Positions 12,948 through 20,309 of a stretch of 31,181 nucleotides of DNA are shown piece after piece. Source of the stretch: Sulfitobacter sp. M39 (lineage in GTDB: Bacteria > Pseudomonadota > Alphaproteobacteria > Rhodobacterales > Rhodobacteraceae); contig NZ_WMDZ01000003.1 of NCBI RefSeq assembly GCF_021735935.1, forward strand, positions 82,501 to 113,681. The letters run 5' to 3'. The notes beneath the pieces were generated by a model. It was not told the DNA's origin. It worked only from the letters and a program-made list of their open reading frames with translations, and ran no database searches. Numbering within the stretch: position 1 is the stretch's first letter; each line of letters opens with the position of its first letter. Made by a program: the position numbers and the translations under genes.

Positions 12948-13364
12948 CTAACTGATCCGGTCGCCGAGTGCTTTTTTGACGTCGGTGCTGGCTTGAAGCG
13001 CCCCCAGCACGTTGATGGAGCCGATGGTCGCAAGCGCCAGCTCTGGCGTCACATCCCGCGCGATACGGGCCAGACCGACGACCTTGATGTGCAGCACTTC
13101 ATTTGCCGCTTGCACCGCCTCGAGGTCCGCGACGGAGTAATCGCGCAGACCCATTTCCATTGTGTGACGGTCGATAGACCGAGTCACCGTCTCCGATTGA
13201 TGATCCAACTGTTTACGGATCGCCGTGCGGATGAAATCGCTGCGGTTAGAGTAGAACCCCTCCTGCACCAGCAGGTCGATCCGCCCTAGATCGACAAAGC
13301 CGAGGTTGATCGTGATCTTTTCGTTCTCGGGTTGCTTTTCCCGTAGCTGCCTGACGTTGCTCAT
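12948..13364 (-). CDS. CopG-type ribbon-helix-helix regulator
   Basis: 138 residues. KITINLGFVDLGRIDLLVQEGFYSNRSDFIRTAIRKQL (about 17-54) is a ribbon-helix-helix domain, a beta strand followed by two helices. The C-terminal ~80 residues carry no motif I recognise. The start at 13364 was chosen over 13403 because GGAGA at 13371-13375 sits at ribosome-site distance and the longer frame adds a low-complexity leader. It is the first gene of the operon with the esterase and C45 hydrolase and probably represses it through the palindrome just upstream. Confidence 0.82.
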   Translation of the reverse strand: MSNVRQLREKQPENEKITINLGFVDLGRIDLLVQEGFYSNRSDFIRTAIRKQLDHQSETVTRSIDRHTMEMGLRDYSVADLEAVQAANEVLHIKVVGLARIARDVTPELALATIGSINVLGALQASTDVKKALGDRIS

Positions 13365-13390
13365 CTCGATTCTCCATCCATGTGGATGGT

Positions 13391-13412
13391 ATATGGCATC
13401 CAATAGCCATAT
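13391..13412. promoter_or_regulatory. Candidate operator of the CopG-esterase-C45 operon
   Basis: ATATGGC (13391-13397) and GCCATAT (13406-13412) form a perfect inverted repeat with an 8-nt spacer, 27 bp upstream of the CopG start. Ribbon-helix-helix repressors usually bind such sites in their own promoters. The repeat is seen; autoregulation is inferred. Confidence 0.55.
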
Positions 13413-13442
13413 TGCAACTGCCCCCTACGAGGTTACGCCTTT

Positions 13443-14864
13443 TCAGGCCAACATTCGTACGGCGGCGGCCAAATCGTCTTGAAATTGGGCAGTTGCGTCG
13501 GCTTTGGCCTGAGGATCGGGGAGGCGCAAAAGATACGAGGGATGCAGCGTCAGCAAGACCGGCGTGCCCGAGGGCGTTTGTTCGACCGTGCCACGGCGGG
13601 CGGTGATCGCGTCGCGCCGTCCGGTCAGGCCTTCCGCAGCAGTAGCCCCCATGCCCAAAATCAGCTTGGGTTTGACCTGCGCGATCTCGGCATCCAGCCA
13701 CCAGCGGCAATGCTGGATTTCGGATGCATTTGGCCGTTGGTGCAGACGGCGTTTACCGCGCGGGGTGAATTTAAAGTGTTTCACCGCATTGGTCACAAAC
13801 GCCTTGTCCCGCTGCAGCCCCGCCCGCCCTGCGATCTGATCAAAGAGCTGCCCCGCGGGCCCGCCGAAGGGCCGCCCGCTTAAATCCTCCTGATCGCCCG
13901 GCTGTTCGCCCACGATCATCAGATCGGCATTCATGGGGCCCTCGCCCGGTACGGCCTGCGTTGCGTAGCAATGCAAGGGGCAGCGGGTGCAGGCGGCGAT
14001 GTCCTTGGCCAGCGCGTCTTTCGGCCCCTCCCACGCGGATTGATGCGCGGCAAGTTGCGCCTGCACCTGCGCCAGACGCGGCGGTGGGAAGGACGGTGCT
14101 GCCTCGGCCATGGCGCGGGCACGGGCGGGGGCGTCGGCGATCATCTGGGGGATATGCGCGGCCTCTGGCATGTTCTTCCAGTATTTCTTGGGCATCTCAG
14201 ACTGCATGGCTTTGACCATCAACCGCGCGGGGTTAAAGATGTTCTGGAAATAGGTGATCCAAAGCTGTTCGCTCGCGTCCTCGGGCAGCGCGGGCTTTTC
14301 CTGCCCCGCGCGGAAGGTCAGTTTGCCCCCCTCGAAAATCGCGCAGACATCCGGCGTGAGAATGCGCCAATCCATATCGCTGAAACGACGCAGGAAGAAA
14401 TCAGCGGTGGGTTCTACCGTGTGATACGTCGGCTCGAACCACGCGGCAAAGGACCGGCGGGGGGCATCGGGCCCGCCAATTTCGCGAAAGCGCACGAACG
14501 CCTTCATCTTGTGCTGGCAACGATGCACATTTTTCTCCATCCGGCGCAGGCGCGACAGGTCGGCATCACCGCGATCCGTCATCAAATGCGGTGCGTCCTT
14601 CAATCGCCAGAGAAACGCATAAAGTCGCGCAAACCGTTCAGGATCGCTGTGCCAGACGACACTGCTCGCCATGCTGATGAAGCTACGCGGCACGGTCACC
14701 TGCCCGCCCGTCTGCATCGGGGCGGTGGCACCAAAAAGATCGGGTGCCGTGCTGGTATCGCCCCACAGGATCGCCTCGGGTGGGATGCCGGCGGCCAGAA
14801 ACTGCCGCGCCGCATCACGCCACGCCTGCGCCGTGCCGATCTTGGGCATGACCGCGCGGTGCAT
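13443..14864 (-). CDS. DUF4130-UdgX fusion, uracil-DNA-binding protein
   Basis: 473 residues. Residues ~1-250 match the DUF4130 (TIGR03915-type) DNA-metabolism domain. Residues ~280-473 are a family 4-like uracil-DNA glycosylase of the UdgX type: ACTRCPLHC (iron-sulfur cysteines C292/C295), GEQPGDQEDLSGRPFGGPAG motif, TNAVKHFKF, then KRRLHQRP with H375, and HPSYLLR (441-447). In UdgX the His of the KRRIH loop becomes covalently joined to the abasic site after uracil release, so the protein traps its substrate. The start at 14864 shares one base with the stop of the radical SAM gene (TGATG), implying coupled translation. The role of the DUF4130 part is unknown. Confidence 0.92.
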   Translation of the reverse strand: MHRAVMPKIGTAQAWRDAARQFLAAGIPPEAILWGDTSTAPDLFGATAPMQTGGQVTVPRSFISMASSVVWHSDPERFARLYAFLWRLKDAPHLMTDRGDADLSRLRRMEKNVHRCQHKMKAFVRFREIGGPDAPRRSFAAWFEPTYHTVEPTADFFLRRFSDMDWRILTPDVCAIFEGGKLTFRAGQEKPALPEDASEQLWITYFQNIFNPARLMVKAMQSEMPKKYWKNMPEAAHIPQMIADAPARARAMAEAAPSFPPPRLAQVQAQLAAHQSAWEGPKDALAKDIAACTRCPLHCYATQAVPGEGPMNADLMIVGEQPGDQEDLSGRPFGGPAGQLFDQIAGRAGLQRDKAFVTNAVKHFKFTPRGKRRLHQRPNASEIQHCRWWLDAEIAQVKPKLILGMGATAAEGLTGRRDAITARRGTVEQTPSGTPVLLTLHPSYLLRLPDPQAKADATAQFQDDLAAAVRMLA

Positions 14865-16099
14865 CAGAACAGCGTCAGCTGTTCGGGCGGCGGCGCAAAC
14901 CGCGCGCGCAGGTCGATGCTGTCGGTCAGCCCGCCGGGGGACCAGCCGCCTGCGGTGATAAAGCTGCGCGCCTTCTTCATGGATGCACCCATGCGGATCA
15001 GATCCTCGTAGCGCAGGGTGCGGTGGCGGCGCGTGGACAGGATGCGGTTCACAGTCTTCACCCCGAACCCCGGCACCCGCAACAGCATCTCGCGGGTGGC
15101 ACGGTTCACATCCAGCGGAAACACCGCGCGGTGCACCAAGGCCCACGCCAGTTTCGGGTCAACTTCAAGATCAAGGTTCCCGTCCGCGGTGACGGATGTA
15201 ATCTCGTCCAACTGGAAGTCATAGAACCGCAGCAGCCAATCCGCTTGATAGAGCCTATGTTCGCGTTGCAACGGCGGCCGGATCAGCGGCAGCTTGGCCG
15301 AGCTGTCAGGGATGGGCGAGAAGGCAGAATAATACACCCGCTTCAATTTATAGCTGGAATAGAGCCGCGTGGACTGGCCCAGAATGGCCGCATCGTTCGA
15401 CCCATCCGCCCCGATGATCATTTGCGTCGATTGACCCGCGGGCGCGAACCGTGGCGGGCGCTTGCCGGTGTGGGATGTGTCTTTCGACACCTCTTTGCGC
15501 AACCGGAAATCGGCCATCGCTTTGCGGATCTGATCGGGCTTCTTTTCGGGAGCATACTGCTTAACGGCGGCATCGGTGGGTAGCTCAACATTGATCGACA
15601 GCCGATCTGCCAGCAGCCCCGCTTCCGCGATCAACTCTGGCGCGGCGTCGGGGATAGTCTTCAAATGGATATAGCCGCGAAAGTTTTCTTCGTGGCGCAG
15701 TTTGCGCGCGATCTGCACCATGTCGGACATCGTCGCATCGGGCGATTTGATCACGCCCGAGGATAGAAACAGCCCTTCGATATAATTGCGGCGATAGAAT
15801 TCGATGGTCAGCTTCACCACTTCATCGACACTAAACCGCGCCCGCGTGACGTTGGACGAGGCGCGGTTGATGCAATAGCTGCAATCATAGATGCAGAAAT
15901 TCGTCATCAGGATTTTCAGAAGCGAGATACAGCGCCCGTCCGGCGCATAGGCATGGCAGATGCCCGACCCCTCGTTCGACCCCACCCCCTTTCCATCGCG
16001 CGAGTCGCGTTTCGTCGACCCCGAAGAGGCGCAAGACGCATCATACTTTGCCGCGTCGCTCAGGATTGCCAGTTTTTGCTCTACAGTTTGCTTAGCCAT
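14864..16099 (-). CDS. Radical SAM DNA modification/repair protein (TIGR03916-type)
   Basis: 411 residues. The radical SAM cluster motif is C69-X3-C73-X2-C76 (NFCIYDCSYCINR). Further cysteines at 23, 48 and 57 flank it and might bind a second cluster. Near the C-terminus a helix-hairpin-helix (REMLLRVPGFGVKTVNRIL, ~336-355) indicates DNA contact. It is first in the operon with the UdgX fusion, a pairing widespread in bacteria and annotated as putative DNA modification/repair with unknown chemistry. The start (MAKQTVEQKLAIL) is the family's usual N-terminus. No ribosome site precedes it; the promoter prediction places the transcript start at or next to the ATG, so translation may be leaderless. 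Confidence 0.93.
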   Translation of the reverse strand: MAKQTVEQKLAILSDAAKYDASCASSGSTKRDSRDGKGVGSNEGSGICHAYAPDGRCISLLKILMTNFCIYDCSYCINRASSNVTRARFSVDEVVKLTIEFYRRNYIEGLFLSSGVIKSPDATMSDMVQIARKLRHEENFRGYIHLKTIPDAAPELIAEAGLLADRLSINVELPTDAAVKQYAPEKKPDQIRKAMADFRLRKEVSKDTSHTGKRPPRFAPAGQSTQMIIGADGSNDAAILGQSTRLYSSYKLKRVYYSAFSPIPDSSAKLPLIRPPLQREHRLYQADWLLRFYDFQLDEITSVTADGNLDLEVDPKLAWALVHRAVFPLDVNRATREMLLRVPGFGVKTVNRILSTRRHRTLRYEDLIRMGASMKKARSFITAGGWSPGGLTDSIDLRARFAPPPEQLTLF

Positions 16100-16101
16100 A
16101 T

Positions 16102-16134
16102 GTTCACTATATGTTCACATATGGCCGTTGTCAC
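16102..16134 (-). promoter_or_regulatory. LexA box overlapping the promoter of the rSAM-UdgX operon
   Basis: GTTC-ACTATAT-GTTC at 16102-16116 (plus-strand reading) fits the alphaproteobacterial LexA site GTTC-N7-GTTC exactly. On the minus strand, GTGACA (16129-16134), a 17-nt spacer and TATAGT (16106-16111) give a sigma70-like promoter. The -10 hexamer lies inside the LexA box, so LexA would block polymerase binding. The expected start point, about 7 nt beyond the -10, falls on the ATG at 16099. Confidence 0.8.
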
Positions 16135-16210
16135 GGGGGCAAAGTCGCCCCGCCCTGCGCCGCAGTGTCGCGGCGCGCGGATCGTCGCCGGCGGGGTTTC
16201 CTGTCTGAGC

Positions 16211-16585
16211 TTACTCGGTCTCTAAGCTTGGGTAGACGCGGCGCAGCGTCTCGATCAGCTTCTGACTGCTCACGGGCTTTTTCACAACGCGGTCGTCCGG
16301 CCCGAGAAAGCTGATCTGGTCGGCGTCATATGCGGTGATGAACACAAAAGGGATACCACGGTCCCGCAAAATATCGGCCACGGGTTTCGATGTTTTATCG
16401 CGCCCAAGGTTCACATCGAGAAAGGCGATATCAATATCCCCTTCCCGCGCCTTGGCCTTCGCATCTTCCAAGTGAATGCTAGGACCAACCACGTTAAAGC
16501 CGATGTCTTCCAAAAGATCGGTCATTTCAAATGCGACAACGACCTCATCTTCAACGATGAAAATATTCTGAGGTTGATTTGTCAT
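16211..16585 (-). CDS. Single-domain response regulator
   Basis: 124-residue receiver domain with no output domain. The acid pair E12/D13 (VEDE), phospho-acceptor D57 (AFLDVNL), switch threonine in FITAYD and lysine in VKKP are all present. The start at 16585 overlaps the stop of the kinase gene in ATGA, so the pair is translationally coupled and probably forms a cognate phosphorelay. Stand-alone receivers next to HWE kinases often act as relays or sinks, sometimes in the general stress response, but no PhyR/EcfG/NepR gene is visible here. An upstream ATG at 16630 in the same frame lacks a ribosome site. Confidence 0.92.
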   Translation of the reverse strand: MTNQPQNIFIVEDEVVVAFEMTDLLEDIGFNVVGPSIHLEDAKAKAREGDIDIAFLDVNLGRDKTSKPVADILRDRGIPFVFITAYDADQISFLGPDDRVVKKPVSSQKLIETLRRVYPSLETE

Positions 16586-17682
16586 TCTGCTGCCTGCTTT
16601 TCCGTCTGTTGCGGCATCTTCAAATGCCATTCATATCCGTTTGGCCCGAAAACCGTATCGATTTTCCCGCCCGTTTCCGCCTCGAGGGCACGCCCTGTGA
16701 TGAAGCTACCAAAACCTGTCTCGCTGGGTTTCTCGGCGGCAGGGCCGCCTTGTTCCACCCAGTGGAGTTCAATAGAGGAACCCTCGGCGGCGCTGCCTTG
16801 TTCCCAAGATAATTTCACAACACCGTCAGGAACCGACAAGGCTCCGTATTTCATCGCGTTTGTCGCCAGTTCATAAAACGCCATCGACAAGGACAGCGCC
16901 TGGCGCGATGGCACCTCTACCTCCGGCCCGGTCAACGTGATCCGCCCGCCGCCAATCGGGTCAAGCACATCGGCAGCCACGGCACCAATCGCGGCGCGGT
17001 CCCATGTTGTGCCCACCAGTTTGGAATGGGCGGTCGCATAGGCGTTGAGCCGTTGATCAATTGTCTCGCGGATGCCGCGCTGAATGCTCATCTTGCGCAA
17101 GGACTGGCTGACGATGGATTTGACCACGCTAAAGGCGTTTTTCACGCGGTGGTTCAGTTCGGCAATCAGGATATTCTGCGCATCACGCAGGCGGCGTTCC
17201 TCGTCGATGTCAATCAGGGCGACCGTCGCGCCGATCCGTTCACCGTCGCCGTCCAGTACCGGCTCGCCAATGATGCGCATCCAGAACCGCGTCCCGTCCC
17301 CACGTTGATAGTTCACGTCAATTTCAACGTGATCTTCCTTGTTCTGGATCACCCGCGCCAGAGGGTATTCATGCCCCTCTACCCGGCGCCCGTCTTCGTG
17401 AAACGACACCCATTCGCCATAGGCTTCCACATCATCAGAATGCAGCACCGGATGGCGCACCATCTTTTCGACGTGGCTGTTGCCATAGATGATCTGTCCC
17501 TCGGCATCCGCCATCAAGACGCCAACCGGCACAGTTTCCATCATCGCTTCGAGAAAGTTCAACCTATGCGAGGCCCGCTGCGACCGCTTCTTAGGCGCAT
17601 CCGCCTCGACATTCTTTGCCGCCAGTTCTTCTTGCACATGCAAAAGCTCTGTCGCCATCTTTTCCGTGGGCTGTGTCGGCAT
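16582..17682 (-). CDS. PAS-domain HWE-family histidine kinase
   Basis: 366 residues, no membrane segment, so a cytoplasmic sensor. A short coiled coil (residues ~5-40) is followed by a PAS domain (~45-165, with PVGVLMADAEGQI and the PAC-like EPVLDGDGERIGATV). The HWE/HisKA_2-type dimerisation helix has H178 in AELNHRVKN, and the ATPase domain has FYELATNAMKYG (N275). The start at 17682 is favoured over 17721 because AGGAA lies 7 nt upstream. The PAS input could bind flavin or another small ligand; no LOV cysteine motif is visible, so a blue-light role is not supported. Confidence 0.9.
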   Translation of the reverse strand: MPTQPTEKMATELLHVQEELAAKNVEADAPKKRSQRASHRLNFLEAMMETVPVGVLMADAEGQIIYGNSHVEKMVRHPVLHSDDVEAYGEWVSFHEDGRRVEGHEYPLARVIQNKEDHVEIDVNYQRGDGTRFWMRIIGEPVLDGDGERIGATVALIDIDEERRLRDAQNILIAELNHRVKNAFSVVKSIVSQSLRKMSIQRGIRETIDQRLNAYATAHSKLVGTTWDRAAIGAVAADVLDPIGGGRITLTGPEVEVPSRQALSLSMAFYELATNAMKYGALSVPDGVVKLSWEQGSAAEGSSIELHWVEQGGPAAEKPSETGFGSFITGRALEAETGGKIDTVFGPNGYEWHLKMPQQTEKQAAE

Positions 17683-17837
17683 GGTGTTTCCTGGGTGATT
17701 AACGCGTGTGTCGGATGACATAGACCGTCAGGCGCTGGTGTCTAGAGGTCGACTGACTTTCAGCGCCCCTTGGGATGCAGGCGTTATAGCATCATCGTCG
17801 CCCATCGGCGGCGGGCGTTTCGTCAGACGGTTACCGC

Positions 17838-18722
17838 CTAATCATAGACCTCTGCCGAAAGCCCCTGCTGGATCAGCGCGGTGACCAAAGCCGCCAGCAC
17901 CTCGGCGCGGCGCGAGGTGACCCGCTGCACCAGCCCCAGACGGCGATGGATCGGCGGCGCCCCGAAAGGGAACCAGTCAAGCGAGGCGGTTTCAGCATCG
18001 TGTAGCGCGATCTGCGGGATAATGGCAAAGCCCAGACCCGCGCGCACGCAGCCCACCACGGCAGGCATCGTATTCACTGACACGATCTGGCGCGGTGCGG
18101 CGCCAAGGCGGGCGATTTCGGTATCGATCTGGCGCGCCAGCGGCACCTGCGTGCGATAGCGGATATAGGGCACGTCGCGGATCAGATCATCCAGCGTGAT
18201 GGTCCCCGTGCCGGGCGGTGTGAGGACGATCAGCGGTTCGGTGAGCACAGGGGTCCAGCGCAGACTGCTGGGCACCGCCACGTGATCCGCCACAACCGCG
18301 GCATCCAGCTGGCCCGAAACGACCTCGCTCATCAGCTCCTCAGACACGCCGACGCGCAGCCGAAAGTTCAGGTACGGAAAGCTGGCGCGCAGTGTCGCAA
18401 GCGCCTGCGGCATCAGTGAATTCGCCCCGGTCCGCAATGACCCAAGCGCCACGGTGCCGCGCATCTGCTCCCCCGCGACGGAGGCCTTTGTGTCCGACAC
18501 GATCTGCAGGATCGACTGGGCCGAGCGGACCATCTCTGCGCCCTTTGTGGTCAAGGCGGGCGGGCGGCGGGTGCGGTCGAACAACTGCGTGCCAATCTCT
18601 GCCTCAAGCGCCGCGATCTGCTGGCTGACGGCAGATGCGGTCAGGTTCACGGCCTGCGCCGCCGCAGCAAAGCCGCCATGCTGGCTAATGGCCAATAAAG
18701 TCTCAAGCTGACGTGTATCCAT
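17838..18722 (-). CDS. LysR-family regulator of the TTT operon
   Basis: 294 residues with an N-terminal LysR helix-turn-helix (MDTRQLETLLAISQHGGFAAAAQAVNLTASAVSQQIAALE at 1-40) and a periplasmic-binding-like effector domain. It is divergent from tctC across 133 bp, the standard layout for a LysR protein controlling a neighbouring uptake operon. The inducer is probably the transported compound, whose identity is unknown. A candidate operator lies in the gap. Confidence 0.93.
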   Translation of the reverse strand: MDTRQLETLLAISQHGGFAAAAQAVNLTASAVSQQIAALEAEIGTQLFDRTRRPPALTTKGAEMVRSAQSILQIVSDTKASVAGEQMRGTVALGSLRTGANSLMPQALATLRASFPYLNFRLRVGVSEELMSEVVSGQLDAAVVADHVAVPSSLRWTPVLTEPLIVLTPPGTGTITLDDLIRDVPYIRYRTQVPLARQIDTEIARLGAAPRQIVSVNTMPAVVGCVRAGLGFAIIPQIALHDAETASLDWFPFGAPPIHRRLGLVQRVTSRRAEVLAALVTALIQQGLSAEVYD

Positions 18723-18746
18723 ACATCAAGATAAGATATACTAAAT

Positions 18747-18763
18747 GTAATGGCAAGAATTAC
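18747..18763. promoter_or_regulatory. Candidate operator in the LysR-tctC intergenic region
   Basis: GTAAT-N7-ATTAC is a perfect 5-bp inverted repeat in the 133-bp divergent gap, 25 bp from the LysR start. LysR proteins bind interrupted palindromes of about this size, although this one does not centre on the classical T-N11-A. The role is inferred from position. Confidence 0.4.
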
Positions 18764-18855
18764 GCGCTTTGATATGGTTATTCTTGTGTTATTCACGAAA
18801 CTGACACCAAACCCGTGGCGGATAAACCGCTGCTTCTCTCACAGGGAGTCCTCCT

Positions 18856-19803
18856 ATGACGTTTCGTTCGGGCCTTGCCGCCCTTTTCACTGCTGCCAGC
18901 CTGATGGCAGCCCCCGCCACAGCCGACACCTACCCCGAGCGCGCGGTAGAGTTCATCGTGCCCTGGTCGCCCGGTGGTGGGTCTGACACGCTGATGCGCC
19001 TTGTGGCCAACAACGTGCAGCCGTTCCTTGGCGCTGAAATGCCCGTGATCAACATGCCCGGCGTTGGCGGCACTGTGGGCCTGCGCGAGGCCTCGCGCCG
19101 CGCCGCGGATGGCTATACCATCAGCCAAGTGCACGAAGGTCTGTTGGTCGCCACCGAAACCGGCATCACCGATCTGGCATGGGATGACTTTGACCCGATC
19201 GCACTGATGGCAGCATCGCCCCAGTATCTGGTGGCGGGAAAATCCGACAACTACAGCAACTTCGAGGAATTCGTGACCTACGCCCAGGCACATCCCGGCG
19301 AGATCTCCATGGGCGTCACATTGGCCGGCGTCCCGCATCTGCACGCTGCGATGATCGAACAGGCGTTCGGGCTTGAGTTTAAATACGTCGGCTATGAAGG
19401 CACCGGAGAGCGCGTGCGCGCGCTGGTTGGCGGCAACCTTGACGTAGCCATCGGCGACATCAGCTCCTCCAAGCAATTCGTCGACAATGGCGATCTGACC
19501 TTCCTTGCCGTCGGCGCGACTGACCGGGTGGACGCCGCCCCCGATGTGCCGACCTTCAAAGAGCTGGGTCAGGATCTTGAGCTGAACGTGACCCGCGGCA
19601 TCGTGATGCCCAAAGGGGCCCCGCAAGAGGTCCGCGACACGCTTGAAGCCGCGCTGCAAGAGATGGCCCAAGACCCCACCTACATCGAGCAGACCAACAA
19701 TGCGGGTGCAGATGTCGGGTTCCGCGGTCAAGAGGACTACCGTGCCTATCTGACCAAACTGGACGAGACAGTGAAATCGCTGTCGTCGGTTCTGGCTCCA
19801 TGA
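18856..19803 (+). CDS. tctC: TctC-type solute-binding protein (TTT transporter)
   Basis: 315 residues. A signal peptide (MTFRSGLAALFTAASLMAAPATA, cleaved after A23) directs it to the periplasm. The mature part is a tripartite tricarboxylate transporter binding protein: YPERAVEFIVPWSPGGGSDTL and VINMPGVGGTVG near the N-terminus are family motifs, as is the GGNLDVAIGD segment. It hands the ligand to TctAB. It is first in a four-gene run with TctB, TctA and a gamma-glutamyltransferase. TTT ligands are usually carboxylates; this one is unknown. The stop overlaps the tctB start (ATGA). Confidence 0.93.
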   Translation: MTFRSGLAALFTAASLMAAPATADTYPERAVEFIVPWSPGGGSDTLMRLVANNVQPFLGAEMPVINMPGVGGTVGLREASRRAADGYTISQVHEGLLVATETGITDLAWDDFDPIALMAASPQYLVAGKSDNYSNFEEFVTYAQAHPGEISMGVTLAGVPHLHAAMIEQAFGLEFKYVGYEGTGERVRALVGGNLDVAIGDISSSKQFVDNGDLTFLAVGATDRVDAAPDVPTFKELGQDLELNVTRGIVMPKGAPQEVRDTLEAALQEMAQDPTYIEQTNNAGADVGFRGQEDYRAYLTKLDETVKSLSSVLAP

Positions 19804-20309
19804 ACGGGCACGACCCCATGAAGTCACAGGAGGCGGGCTTGGTTGCCCGCCTCCTGAGCTATGCCTTCCTCCTGCTGGCCTCGATCGCATTGTTCATCTC
19901 GGCCAGCGGCATTGCGACCTCGCGTTTTGAAAAGCTCGGCGCGGGGGCTTTCCCCAAGATCATCTTTGGCGCGATGGCGATCGTATCAGCCATCGCGATC
20001 ATCGACGCGCTGCGCCAGATCCCCCGCCACGCTTACGGTGATTTCGCAGCACAGGCCGTAGCATGGGCGAAACGCTGCTATCTGGTGTTTGTCTGCCTTG
20101 GCGCGCTCACAGCCTATCTGCTGACCATTCCTGTGCTGGGGTTTTCCATCGCCAGCCTGATCTTCCTTTTCGTGCTTCAGGTGATCCTGATGCCACGCAC
20201 GCCCAAGTCTATCGCCCTCGCTGCTGTGGTGGCTGTGGTGTTTTCCTTCGGGCTGAACTGGCTTTTTGCCGAAGTGTTCACCGTCTTCCTACCGCGCGGA
20301 GTGCTTTGA
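19800..20309 (+). CDS. tctB: TctB-type small membrane subunit
   Basis: 169 residues with about four hydrophobic helices (roughly 17-37, 50-68, 90-110, 118-165), typical of the small TctB subunit of tripartite tricarboxylate transporters. The start overlaps the tctC stop by 4 nt and the stop abuts the tctA ATG, so the three subunits are co-translated. Confidence 0.9.
   Translation: MNGHDPMKSQEAGLVARLLSYAFLLLASIALFISASGIATSRFEKLGAGAFPKIIFGAMAIVSAIAIIDALRQIPRHAYGDFAAQAVAWAKRCYLVFVCLGALTAYLLTIPVLGFSIASLIFLFVLQVILMPRTPKSIALAAVVAVVFSFGLNWLFAEVFTVFLPRGVL

Noticed and set aside
18793..19890. 365-codon minus-strand frame over tctC
   Set aside because: Shadow of a GC-rich gene; the plus strand has a signal peptide and family motifs.
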